From NCBI GenBank assembly GCA_937907215.1, contig CALESG010000124.1:1-14754 (forward strand): a stretch of DNA of 14,754 nt. The letters are read 5' to 3'. This stretch comes from an uncultured Ruminococcus sp. GTDB lineage: Bacteria; Bacillota; Clostridia; Oscillospirales; Ruminococcaceae. This document shows positions 5,241 through 11,721 of the stretch, one piece after another. Both the position numbers and the translations under genes were made by a program. The notes below the pieces were generated by a model, which saw nothing but the letters and a program-made list of their open reading frames with translations, did not search any database and was not told where the DNA came from. Within the stretch, counting starts at the first letter, position 1. Every line of letters starts with the position of its first letter.

Positions 5241-5846
5241 ATGGACAATTTTGCAAATCGCTTGAGATCTCTGCGTAAAGAAATGCATTTAACGCAAGAG
5301 GAAATAGCAAAAAAACTAAATCTATCTCGCTCAACCTACTCTGGTTGGGAGGCCGAAGGCAAAGAACCGGGAATCAAGATGATCTGTGTACTTGCTGACT
5401 TATTCGATGTTTCATGTGACTATCTTCTTGGTTATACTGATGAACGTTCAAACACAGATACCGTTTTCTGAAATGATCATGCAGAATTCAAAAATCACTA
5501 TGAAAATCTTCCTTCTGAATTACGGTCAACAGTAGCAAAAACTTTTGACAGCTTCTATCTACTCTTGAATCGTGATATGCAGTTATGCCGTTCTGAACGT
5601 TTAGAGCTTTACATGAATCTGCTGTTTGAAGTTCAGAGGCTTCGTTCCCTGATACGCAATCGCATTGAATCATCCGGTGATAAAATGGCTGACCCTGTTG
5701 TTTTGTCTGATTTGATGGCTCTGCAAAGTGAACTAAAAAATACAGTTTCGTCTATACTGGACGAGCTTATGCAGGCAGATATGGAAATCGCCTTTAACTT
5801 AAAGAAAGACGATCACCACGAATCATCAGGAAAGTTGGCAATATAG
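5241..5846 (+). pseudogene. XRE-family phage-type repressor with in-frame TGA
   Basis: The N-terminal domain is a clear Cro/C1 helix-turn-helix (residues about 5-60): FANRLRSLRKEMHLTQEEIA, LNLSRSTYSGWEAEGKEP, LADLFDVSCDYLLGYTDE. TGA at 5469-5471 interrupts the frame after DTVF. The same frame then stays open to 5846, reading NDHAEFKNHYENLPSELRST and SFYLLLNRDMQLCRSERLEL, plus a helical C-terminus. This indicates an originally 201-residue protein with one nonsense codon. The 76-residue N-terminal part alone is a complete DNA-binding domain and may still be made from ATG 5241 (GGAGGTG 8 bases upstream). It lies upstream of the serine recombinase on the same strand and diverges from the minus-strand early genes, the place of a lysogeny repressor. 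Confidence 0.8.
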
Positions 5847-5901
5847 TCTATATCGATTTCCGCAATGCAACCAGTGCTGATTACAGGAGGTGATACTAAC
5901 T

Positions 5902-7218
5902 ATGCAATATTGTATGTATCTGCGTAAATCTCGTGCGGATATGGAACCAAGATCATAACGCCTATGAAAGTTTATGACCCTGAAAACGAATTTGATGAAG
6001 AATACTTTGAGTTTGGATTATTTATGTCTAGACGTGAATACAAGACTATCAATCGCCGTTTACAGCGTGGTCGCACTTCTTCTGCTAAGGAAGGAAAATT
6101 TGTTGGCACAAACACTCCTTACGGTTATGAGAAAATCCGCATACCTAATGACAAAGGATTTACTCTTCGCCCAATTGAAGCCGAAGCTGATATTGTACGG
6201 CTGATATTTCAGCTATACACCTATGGCGAACTTCAAGATAACGGTCAGATGAAACAACTCGGTACTTACTCCATTGCTCTCAGGCTTGACAACATGGGCA
6301 TAGATTCCCCAACATCAAAGTCAAATTGGAGTGACAGAACGGTAAAGCAAATTCTAAGCAATCCTGTTTACATTGGTAAAATTCGTTGGAAAAACCGCAA
6401 AAGTCAAAAACGCATTGTTGACGGTGTACTTACCGTTGAACGTGTATTCTCAAGTCCGGAAGAACAAATTCTTGTTGACGGAATTCATCCTGCGTTGGTT
6501 TCAGAAGAAACTTTTCTGAAAGCACAGGAATTACTTGAAAGAAAATCATTGCCGCCTATTCCAAATAAAAACTATATTGCTAATCCTCTTGCCGGAATAC
6601 TGGTTTGTGGTAAATGCGGACATTCAATAGAACGGACAACATATTCAGGCTTAGAAAAGCTACGCTGTATAAATCGAAGCTGTAATAACGTAAGTTCATA
6701 CTATAGCGTGGTTGAAGAGAAATTGTTACAATCTCTTTCCCAATGGCTGTCTAAATATCGTCTTCAATGGTCTGAATCTAAAACTGACTCCGAATCAAAC
6801 TTGATCGAATTACAACAAAAAGCAATCAAAAAAACTCAAAATGATATTTCAACACTGAATAAACAGCTGGCTCGTACTCATGACTTGCTTGAGCAAGGTT
6901 GTTTATGACACTGAAATGTTTTTAAGCCGTTCAAGGTCCATTACGGAGCGTATCAACGCTGCGGAGGAAAGCTTTAAAGAGCTGTCTGCTAAACTGGCAG
7001 AAGACAAAATACGTGCTGCTAATCGCAGAAACATTGTGCCAAAGGTTGAAAAACTTCTTGAAATTTACAGTGAACTGCCGAATGCTAAATCTAAAAATGA
7101 TATGCTGAAAGGTGTTATCGAAAAGGTAATCTACACAAAAGAAAAACGTTCGTATAGAGGCAAACCTCTTGATGATTTTGAACTTGTAATTTTTCCTTTA
7201 GTTGAGAAAGATATTTAA
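5902..7218 (+). pseudogene. Large serine recombinase (integrase), deleted and frameshifted
   Basis: ATG 5902 has a perfect AGGAGGTGAT site and starts MQYCMYLRKSRAD, the resolvase N-terminus carrying the catalytic Ser. After about 14 codons most of the catalytic domain is missing. Sequence resumes near 5949 in another frame with KIITPMKVYDPENEFDEEYF and LFMSRREYKTINRRLQRGR. The recombinase domain follows (NTPYGYEK, SIALRLDNMGIDSPTS, VKQILSNPVYIGKIRWKNRK), then a zinc ribbon (VCGKCGH, later CINRSC) and a coiled coil. A one-base insertion near 6898 (GGTTG for GGTG) shifts the frame; the true continuation VYDTEMFLSRSRSITERINA runs to 7218. It was probably the integrase of the prophage-like element. 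It is non-functional here unless the defects are assembly errors. Confidence 0.9.
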
Positions 7219-7221
7219 TAA

Positions 7222-7252
7222 ATGCCGTCTGCTTTTCGTAGACGGCATTTTT
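7222..7252 (+). terminator. Rho-independent terminator of the recombinase gene
   Basis: ATGCCGTCT (7222-7230) pairs with AGACGGCAT (7240-7248) over 9 bp, with loop GCTTTTCGT and a T-run to 7252. It starts 3 bp after the recombinase stop codon. Confidence 0.85.
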
Positions 7253-7281
7253 AGTGTTAACTTCCGAAGTATTATGAATGA

Positions 7282-7335
7282 TACAATGCACCCTAAATTT
7301 TCAGGAACACAAAAGGGTGCAAATTGCACCTTTTT
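7282..7335 (+). terminator. Second terminator-like hairpin with an alternative upstream pairing
   Basis: AAAAGGGTGC (7311-7320) pairs with GCACCTTTTT (7326-7335) over 10 bp with one G-T pair, a loop of AAATT and T's in the 3' arm. TGCACCC (7287-7293) can instead pair with GGGTGCA (7315-7321), so the two structures exclude each other. TGATACAAT (7279-7287), an extended -10-like box, lies at the upstream end without a clear -35. No open frame starts here. Confidence 0.45.
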
Positions 7336-7350
7336 GATAACTCACAAGAC

Positions 7351-7390
7351 TTATGAATTTTTACAAGCGATTGCTTGCTATAATTCATAA
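7351..7390. repeat. Nested inverted repeat between recombinase and ATPase genes
   Basis: TTATGAATT (7351-7359) and AATTCATAA (7382-7390) are perfect 9-bp inverted repeats. Nested inside are CAAGC (7364-7368) and GCTTG (7373-7377) with a four-base loop GATT. It lies upstream of the promoter at 7444-7472. An operator, an element end or a recombination site is possible; nothing distinguishes these. Confidence 0.5.
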
Positions 7391-7443
7391 ATTTTGCGAA
7401 TCTTATTCCATCTCGCATTTTCATTTATAAAAAGAAATTGTAG

Positions 7444-7472
7444 TTGCTTTTTGGGCGCAGATATGATATACT
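7444..7472 (+). promoter_or_regulatory. Promoter of the AAA ATPase-nuclease gene
   Basis: TTGCTT (7444-7449) and TATACT (7467-7472) are 17 bp apart, with an extended -10 TG at 7464-7465. Transcription would start near 7479, giving a leader of about 22 nt before ATG 7501, with GAGGTGA at 7489-7495. The gene is therefore transcribed independently of the recombinase. Confidence 0.75.
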
Positions 7473-7500
7473 AAAATAAAAGGAATGTGAGGTGAGCATC

Positions 7501-9060
7501 ATGGAACGCTCTTTTAATATAACAGGAGCCTGCAATCCGCAGGAACACTACATGGTCAATCTGGACAGCAGACTTTCGGAAATCAAAAAAATGGTTGATG
7601 CCGGAAAATATTTTGTTATCAACCGTGGCAGACAGTATGGAAAGACTACGATGCTAAAAGCGTTGAAAAAATATTTGCAGGATGATTATAATGTAATTAG
7701 TTTGGACTTTCAAAAGGATATGAGTGAATTGGATTTCAAGGATGAAAACAATTTTTCCATATCTTTCGCACATATTTTTATTACAGCTTTGAAAAAGATA
7801 AAAACAATAGATATGGAAATTGCTCAAACCCTGCTAACGCAAATAGATTTTTGGAAAGAACGATATGGACTGGTGCGTTTATTTCAAGGAATTAGCGAGA
7901 TTTGTTCTTTTGCTAAACAAAAGATTGTTCTTGTGATTGATGAAGTTGACAGTGCAAGCAACAATCAAGTTTTCCTGGATTTTCTGGCACAGATGAGAGG
8001 TTATTATCTTGATCGCCATGACACTCCAACCTTCCAATCCGTCATTCTCGCCGGAGTGCATGATATAAGAAATCTTCGTCAGAAAATCCGTCCAGATGCA
8101 GAACACAAGCATAACAGTCCGTGGAATATTGCATCCCCTTTCGAGGTGGATATGAGTTTTTCACCTGATGACATTGCCGGAATGCTGACTGATTATGAAA
8201 ATGACCACCATACTGGAATGAATATTGCGGATATTTCGCAGCTGATTTATGCTTATACTTCGGGGTATCCCGTACTTGTTGCTGAATTCTGCAAAAGCAT
8301 GGATGAATTATCAGATTGGAGCAGTCATGGAATCATTGAAGCTAACAAACAGCTTCTTATAAAGAAAACGCCGCTGTTTGAATCGCTGATCGGAAAATTA
8401 GAGGATAATGAATCTCTTCGCAAGTTGATGCATGGAATTCTATTTAAAGGACAAAAAATCCCGTACAATCCGGACGATGCGACGATTGATGATGCATTCA
8501 TGTACGGATTTGTAAAAAACGAACATGGCTTAATCGCTGTGGCAAATCGGGTTTTTGAAGTAAGAATTTATAACTGGTTCATTTCTCTTGAAACAACAGA
8601 CAGCCTGATTTTCGCAGAAGGTGTAAATGATAAATCTCAGTTTATCATAAGCAATCAGTTAAACATGGAGCTTATTCTCGAAAAGTTCATTATGCACTTC
8701 AATGATATCTATGGTTCACAGCCCGACAAATTCAAAGAAGATGACGGCAGAAAATTATTTTTGCTTTATCTCCGCCCCATTATCAACGGCACGGGAAACT
8801 ATTATATCGAAGCACAAACCCGTGACCAGAGACGTACCGATGTGATCGTTGACTATATCGGAAAACAGTATGTCATTGAGCTGAAAATCTGGCATGGCGA
8901 TGAATACAATACGCAAGGAGAAAAGCAATTGTCCGAATATCTGGACTACTATCACATCGACAAAGGATACTTACTAAGTTTTAATTTCAATAAAAATAAG
9001 CAGAGTGGTATGCATACCATCGAACTGAACGGAAGAACGATTGTTGAGGGCGTTGTTTGA
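7501..9060 (+). CDS. AAA-like ATPase with C-terminal PD-(D/E)XK nuclease-like domain
   Basis: This intact 519-residue protein starts at ATG 7501, because GAGGTGA is 5 bases upstream and the GTG at 7492 lies inside that site. The N-terminus (FNITGACNPQEHYMV) leads to Walker A NRGRQYGKTT (residues 41-50) and Walker B IVLVIDEVD (142-150), followed by a helical lid. Near the C-terminus, RRTDVIVDYIGKQYVIELKIW gives D447, E460 and K462, the D...E-x-K set of PD-(D/E)XK nucleases, followed by a Q-YLDYY-GYLLSF segment. The layout is that of the AAA ATPase-PDDEXK proteins common in multiple copies in anaerobic Clostridia and Bacteroidetes; their role is unknown to me. No signal or membrane segment is seen. 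It stands alone, with its own promoter and terminator, beside a broken prophage; a defence or mobile-element role is only a guess. Confidence 0.85.
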   Translation: MERSFNITGACNPQEHYMVNLDSRLSEIKKMVDAGKYFVINRGRQYGKTTMLKALKKYLQDDYNVISLDFQKDMSELDFKDENNFSISFAHIFITALKKIKTIDMEIAQTLLTQIDFWKERYGLVRLFQGISEICSFAKQKIVLVIDEVDSASNNQVFLDFLAQMRGYYLDRHDTPTFQSVILAGVHDIRNLRQKIRPDAEHKHNSPWNIASPFEVDMSFSPDDIAGMLTDYENDHHTGMNIADISQLIYAYTSGYPVLVAEFCKSMDELSDWSSHGIIEANKQLLIKKTPLFESLIGKLEDNESLRKLMHGILFKGQKIPYNPDDATIDDAFMYGFVKNEHGLIAVANRVFEVRIYNWFISLETTDSLIFAEGVNDKSQFIISNQLNMELILEKFIMHFNDIYGSQPDKFKEDDGRKLFLLYLRPIINGTGNYYIEAQTRDQRRTDVIVDYIGKQYVIELKIWHGDEYNTQGEKQLSEYLDYYHIDKGYLLSFNFNKNKQSGMHTIELNGRTIVEGVV

Positions 9061-9086
9061 TTTCGATTCCATATAAACTAAAAAAT

Positions 9087-9129
9087 ACGGCAGGACTATT
9101 GCTGTTTAAGCAAAGCTCTGCCGTTTTTT
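9087..9129 (+). terminator. Bidirectional terminator after the ATPase gene
   Basis: ACGGCAG (9087-9093) pairs with CTGCCGT (9118-9124), with a nested TTGCT/AGCAA stem inside, followed by a T-run to 9129. On the minus strand the stem is followed by ATTTTTTAG, so it can also stop transcripts from the minus-strand rubrerythrin-like and CGGC genes. Confidence 0.8.
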
Positions 9130-9165
9130 ATTAATTTATCTATCCTCTGCTTAAATGCAATCCAT

Positions 9166-9360
9166 TTAATAATTTTCAGCGTGGATCTCAAAATAACTCT
9201 GAGGATAAGCACAAACTGGACATACCTCCGATGCTTTTGTGCAGACTACAATATGATCACAATTGCGGCATTCACAAACCTTGACTTCGCTTTTTTCAAA
9301 CACAGCGGCTGTCTTGACAAAGTTCTCCATATGTATAATAATATTAGAACTTGTCTTCAT
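9166..9360 (-). pseudogene. Rubrerythrin C-terminal remnant (rubredoxin-like domain)
   Basis: The C-terminal 45 residues match the rubredoxin-type domain of rubrerythrin: FEKSEVKVCECRNCDHIVVC, then TKASEVCPVCAYPQSYFEI and HAENY. The two CxxC pairs that bind a single iron are present (CRNC and CPVC). The N-terminal four-helix di-iron domain, normally about 130 residues, is absent. The first 15-20 residues (MKTSSNIIIHMENFVK) look unrelated, and no ribosome binding site precedes 9360 or the internal ATG. It probably remains from a peroxide-detoxifying rubrerythrin gene truncated at its 5' side. Expression as a free rubredoxin-like protein cannot be excluded. Confidence 0.75.
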
Positions 9361-9383
9361 AAGATATGTTCTTAAATTTTATT

Positions 9384-9716
9384 TTAATGTGTATATTCTA
9401 AAATCAAGATTTTACTTCCCAAATCCATCTCCAACAATTTCATCATTTTTTTCACAAAAGGACAAGGATATCCAATGGGTGTTCCTTTCTGAATACAAGA
9501 AGCAAAAGCGATTGTATCAGCGCCTCGCTTTACAAGTTCTCTTGCTCGCAATACTATCTTTTTTCCAGGACATCCACCGCAACTAATAAAGCCAATTATT
9601 TCAATTTCTTCATCAATATCAGAAAACACTCCTGATTTTTCCTTAATAGCCTTAAAATCAGCTGTTCCAGGGCAATAATCCTCCGTTTGCATACAGCGAA
9701 TAATTCATATCTTCAT
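9384..9716 (-). pseudogene. CGGC-domain protein with TGA at codon 4
   Basis: The protein belongs to the CGGC-domain family, small Cys-rich putative metal-binding proteins. The visible motifs are MQTEDYCPGTADFKAI, then GFISCGGCPGKKIVLRAREL, KRGADTIAFASCIQKGTP and IGYPCPF. AGGAG (near 9727-9731) precedes ATG 9716-9714, from which the frame reads Met-Lys-Ile-TGA-Ile-Ile-Arg-Cys-Met-Gln-Thr. Relatives start MKIGIIRCMQTEDYC, so GGA has become TGA at 9707-9705. The rest of the frame is intact to 9384. A shorter product could start at ATG 9692-9690 but would lack the first strand and the IIRC cysteine. It lies with other redox genes. The cause could be a real nonsense mutation or a base error; selenocysteine is unlikely at a conserved Gly. 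Confidence 0.8.
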
Positions 9717-9904
9717 CTAATAAATCTCCTCTTTATACAATACCATTATTTTTTAATAAAATTGCATTTATATCGCTTTCAACATCATAAAATATTTATA
9801 AAAATCTGTTATCGTACCTTTATTGCAAATTTTTGCTAACTTGAGTCAGATTAAAAATTTATACTATCATTTAAATTTCATACTATTCAAAACAATTTTC
9901 ATGT

Positions 9905-10693
9905 TCACTCATGACAGCTGCCTCCGTGTCCGCTGCATCCATGCTTATTTTCACCGCAGGAATGACCTTCACCGTGATGACCATGATGATTACAGCGAAC
10001 ATCCGGATTGTACGCAAGAGTTCCTGCCAGCAATGCATTTACCGCATCGTCCGCACCCCCGGATACGCCGCCAAACAGCTTGATTCCTGCTTCTGAAAGT
10101 GCATTTTGTGCGCCAGCTCCGATTCCTCCGCAAATCAGCGTATCAATGTTCAATCCGGAAAGCAGTCCGGCTAACGCACCGTGTCCGCTGCCGTTTGTGT
10201 CTATGATTTCGGAATTTTTCACCTTGCCATCAGCTATCTCATAAACCTTGAATTGTTCCGTGTGACCAAAGTGTTGAAATACGTTTCCATTTTCATAAGT
10301 TACTGCAATTTTCATAATTTCTATTTCCTTTCTAATATCAGCTTGATTATGAGCTGAAGAATTAATTCTGCCGCACCTTTTACCGCAGCATTTCCATGCA
10401 GAGCCATCACACAGTTCATAATTTCCTCCGGCAATGTTAAGTGATTTTCCATTGACAATGCAATCGGCAATTTTTGTCCTTGCCCGTTCGTAAATTTCCG
10501 TGACTGTCGTTCGGGAAATATTCATCAGCAAAGCACACTGCTCATGTGTTTTCTTTTCGTGATCAATCAATCGAATCGTTTCAAATTCATCAACTGTCAA
10601 AACAATTTGTACTGCATTTTTAACTCCGCATGGTGCAAAACTGTCATACTCCGGTTTGGAACAAATTCTTCGGCATCGACTTGGTCTTGCCAT
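9905..10693 (-). CDS. DUF134-NifX/NifB-type fusion with His/Cys-rich tail
   Basis: Three parts are seen in 262 residues. Residues 1 to about 98 are a DUF134 domain: MARPSRCRRICSKPEYDSFA, LTVDEFETIRLIDHEKK, and a helix-turn-helix MNISRTTVTEIYERARTKIA. Residues 127 to about 230 are a dinitrogenase iron-molybdenum cofactor (NifX/NifY/NifB C-terminal) domain: MKIAVTYENGNVFQHFGHTE, then LLSGLNIDTLICGGIGAGAQ. The tail, NHHGHHGEGHSCGENKHG onward, is rich in His, Cys and Gly and probably binds metal. ATG 10693 is chosen over 10756 because GGAGG precedes it, the promoter covers 10756, and relatives start MARPxRCRR. An internal ATG at 10315 has AGAAAGGAAA upstream and could give the NifX part alone. 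It diverges from the ferredoxin gene and likely serves iron-sulfur or metal-cluster handling with regulation. Confidence 0.88.
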   Translation of the reverse strand: MARPSRCRRICSKPEYDSFAPCGVKNAVQIVLTVDEFETIRLIDHEKKTHEQCALLMNISRTTVTEIYERARTKIADCIVNGKSLNIAGGNYELCDGSAWKCCGKRCGRINSSAHNQADIRKEIEIMKIAVTYENGNVFQHFGHTEQFKVYEIADGKVKNSEIIDTNGSGHGALAGLLSGLNIDTLICGGIGAGAQNALSEAGIKLFGGVSGGADDAVNALLAGTLAYNPDVRCNHHGHHGEGHSCGENKHGCSGHGGSCHE

Positions 10694-10727
10694 ATGCACA
10701 CCTCCATTTCCGACATATGACGATAAT

Positions 10728-10756
10728 ATTGTAATCCCAATCTTCAAAAAAGTCAA
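10728..10756 (-). promoter_or_regulatory. Promoter of the DUF134-NifX gene
   Basis: On the minus strand TTGACT (10756-10751) and TACAAT (10733-10728) are exactly 17 bp apart. The start site would be near 10721, giving a leader of about 28 nt with GGAGGTG before ATG 10693. Confidence 0.75.
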
Positions 10757-10811
10757 GACACTATGAAATTTATTAGTAGCTTTTTGTATAATTTTTTACA
10801 TAACGCTGCTT

Positions 10812-10826
10812 TGTGATTTAATCACA
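10812..10826. promoter_or_regulatory. Crp/Fnr-type operator upstream of ferredoxin
   Basis: TGTGATTTAATCACA is a perfect palindrome around one central base, with CRP-like TGTGA/TCACA half-sites spaced by 5. Its centre (10819) lies about 41 bp before the expected ferredoxin start site, the usual class II activator position. It is also about 98 bp upstream of the DUF134-NifX start site, so effects on both genes are possible. Confidence 0.8.
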
Positions 10827-10847
10827 GAAACAAATCATCTCTTATGG

Positions 10848-10853
10848 TATACT
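10848..10853 (+). promoter_or_regulatory. -10 box of the ferredoxin promoter
   Basis: TATACT is preceded by TGG, forming an extended -10 (TG at 10845-10846). No -35 box stands 17 bp upstream, as expected for an activator-dependent promoter with the operator at 10812-10826. Transcription would start near 10860. Confidence 0.7.
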
Positions 10854-10883
10854 AATTATATAAATAAAAGGAGGAGATTTATT

Positions 10884-11081
10884 ATGCCGAAAAGAAAAGC
10901 CATAGTCAGCATCGGGGAATGTGTTGCATGCGGATGCTGCATAAAAGTTTGTCCGAAAAATGCCATTACAATTCCAAAAGGTGTATTTGCAGAAATCAAT
11001 CCTGAATTGTGTGTCGGCTGCGGAAAATGTGCAAGAGAATGCCCTGCAAGCGTAATCACACTGGAGGTGACGGAGCAATGA
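10884..11081 (+). CDS. 2[4Fe-4S] ferredoxin
   Basis: This 65-residue bacterial-type ferredoxin has two cluster motifs: CVACGCCIKVCP (residues 14-25) and CVGCGKCARECP (about 43-54). Each is of CxxCxxCxxxCP type, so it should carry two low-potential 4Fe-4S clusters in the cytoplasm. The ribosome binding site AAAGGAGGAGA lies upstream of ATG 10884. The promoter has a Crp/Fnr-type operator at about -41. The stop overlaps the start of the membrane iron-sulfur gene (ATGA), so the two are probably translated together. It is a likely electron carrier for the membrane protein or for the downstream thiol-redox genes; the donor and acceptor are not shown by the sequence. Confidence 0.95.
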   Translation: MPKRKAIVSIGECVACGCCIKVCPKNAITIPKGVFAEINPELCVGCGKCARECPASVITLEVTEQ

Positions 11082-11674
11082 AACAAAAGAAAAAATGGTA
11101 TGACTATCTTTGGATATTCTCTCTTACATATCTTATTTTAGGTTTTTTCAATATTTTATTTGCATGGCTCGGATTGCTCTGCTTTTTCATACCACTCATC
11201 ATATCAGTCGTAAAAGGCAATAAGGCATATTGCAACAAATATTGCGGACGAGGTCAGTTGTTTTCTCTGATAGGAGGGGAATTCGGTCTTTCACGCAAAA
11301 AGGATATTCCAAAATGGATGAAGTCAAAATATTTCAGATACGGATTTTTGATTTTCTTTTTTGCTATGTTTTTCCTAATGCTCTGGAATACCTATCTGGT
11401 TTTCGCAGAAACAAAAGAGCTGAATCAAACGGTTAAGCTGCTTTGGACATTCAAACTTCCATGGCACTGGGCATATCATGGAACGCTGTTTTCACCGGGA
11501 ATAGCACAGTTCGCTTTTGGATTTTACAGTGTTATGCTCACATCTACTGTTCTTGGATTTGTTACTATGATTCTGTTCAAACCCCGCTCATGGTGTGTAT
11601 ACTGCCCTATGGGAACAATGACGCAGCTCATATGTAAAGCAAAAAATGTGACCTCATCACAGAAAGAAAAATAA
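11078..11674 (+). CDS. Membrane 4Fe-4S protein (NapH/Fer4_5-like)
   Basis: This 198-residue integral membrane protein starts at ATG 11078, which overlaps the ferredoxin TGA. GGAGG lies about 12 bases upstream inside the ferredoxin gene. Four or so hydrophobic segments are visible: residues about 9-28 and 28-47, about 88-112, and about 147-172. Two Cys-containing motifs, AYCNKYCGRGQ near residue 50 and PRSWCVYCPMGTMTQ near 178, match the CxxxCP-type signature of the NapH/Fer4_5 group, which moves electrons through membrane-bound iron-sulfur centres. With the ferredoxin it forms an electron-transfer pair, perhaps linking the quinone or membrane pool to thiol redox. The last ten codons contain the operator for the thioredoxin promoter (11647-11661). 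Confidence 0.85.
   Translation: MKQKKKWYDYLWIFSLTYLILGFFNILFAWLGLLCFFIPLIISVVKGNKAYCNKYCGRGQLFSLIGGEFGLSRKKDIPKWMKSKYFRYGFLIFFFAMFFLMLWNTYLVFAETKELNQTVKLLWTFKLPWHWAYHGTLFSPGIAQFAFGFYSVMLTSTVLGFVTMILFKPRSWCVYCPMGTMTQLICKAKNVTSSQKEK
11647..11661. promoter_or_regulatory. Crp/Fnr-type operator upstream of thioredoxin
   Basis: TGTGACCTCATCACA has the same TGTGA-N5-TCACA form as the site at 10812-10826. It is embedded in the last codons of the membrane 4Fe-4S gene, which reads Asn-Val-Thr-Ser-Ser-Gln across it. Its start is 36 bp before the TATACT start, exactly as at the ferredoxin promoter. Confidence 0.75.
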
Positions 11675-11682
11675 AAACAGGG

Positions 11683-11688
11683 TATACT
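11683..11688 (+). promoter_or_regulatory. -10 box of the thioredoxin promoter
   Basis: TATACT is preceded by GGG and has no recognisable -35 box 17 bp upstream. The operator centre at 11654 lies near -41 relative to the predicted start at about 11695. Thioredoxin can thus be made from its own activated promoter as well as by readthrough from ferredoxin. Confidence 0.65.
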
Positions 11689-11721
11689 AAAGATATAATA
11701 AAATAAAGGATGGTAATTCAT

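Noticed and set aside
9705..9707. UGA read as glycine or selenocysteine (alternative code or recoding)
   Set aside because: Intact genes in the window use GGA for Gly and UGG for Trp normally and stop at UGA (for example ferredoxin). Lesions involve TAG, TAA and TGA plus frameshifts, which fits decay or errors. No SECIS-like hairpin with conserved context was seen just after the codon.
9823..10083. Plus-strand His-rich open frame (HDDHDDYSEHPD)
   Set aside because: It is the antisense shadow of the His/Cys-rich tail of the DUF134-NifX gene. It has no ribosome binding site and lies opposite a clear conserved protein.
10694..10756. Start of the DUF134-NifX gene at 10756
   Set aside because: The -35 and -10 boxes lie at 10756-10728, so this ATG would be upstream of the transcript. 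The ribosome binding site and the family N-terminus point to 10693.
11009..11077. Start of the membrane iron-sulfur gene at 11009
   Set aside because: This part lies within the ferredoxin gene in another frame and gives a basic, Cys-rich, non-homologous leader. ATG 11078, overlapping the ferredoxin stop, is the coupled start.
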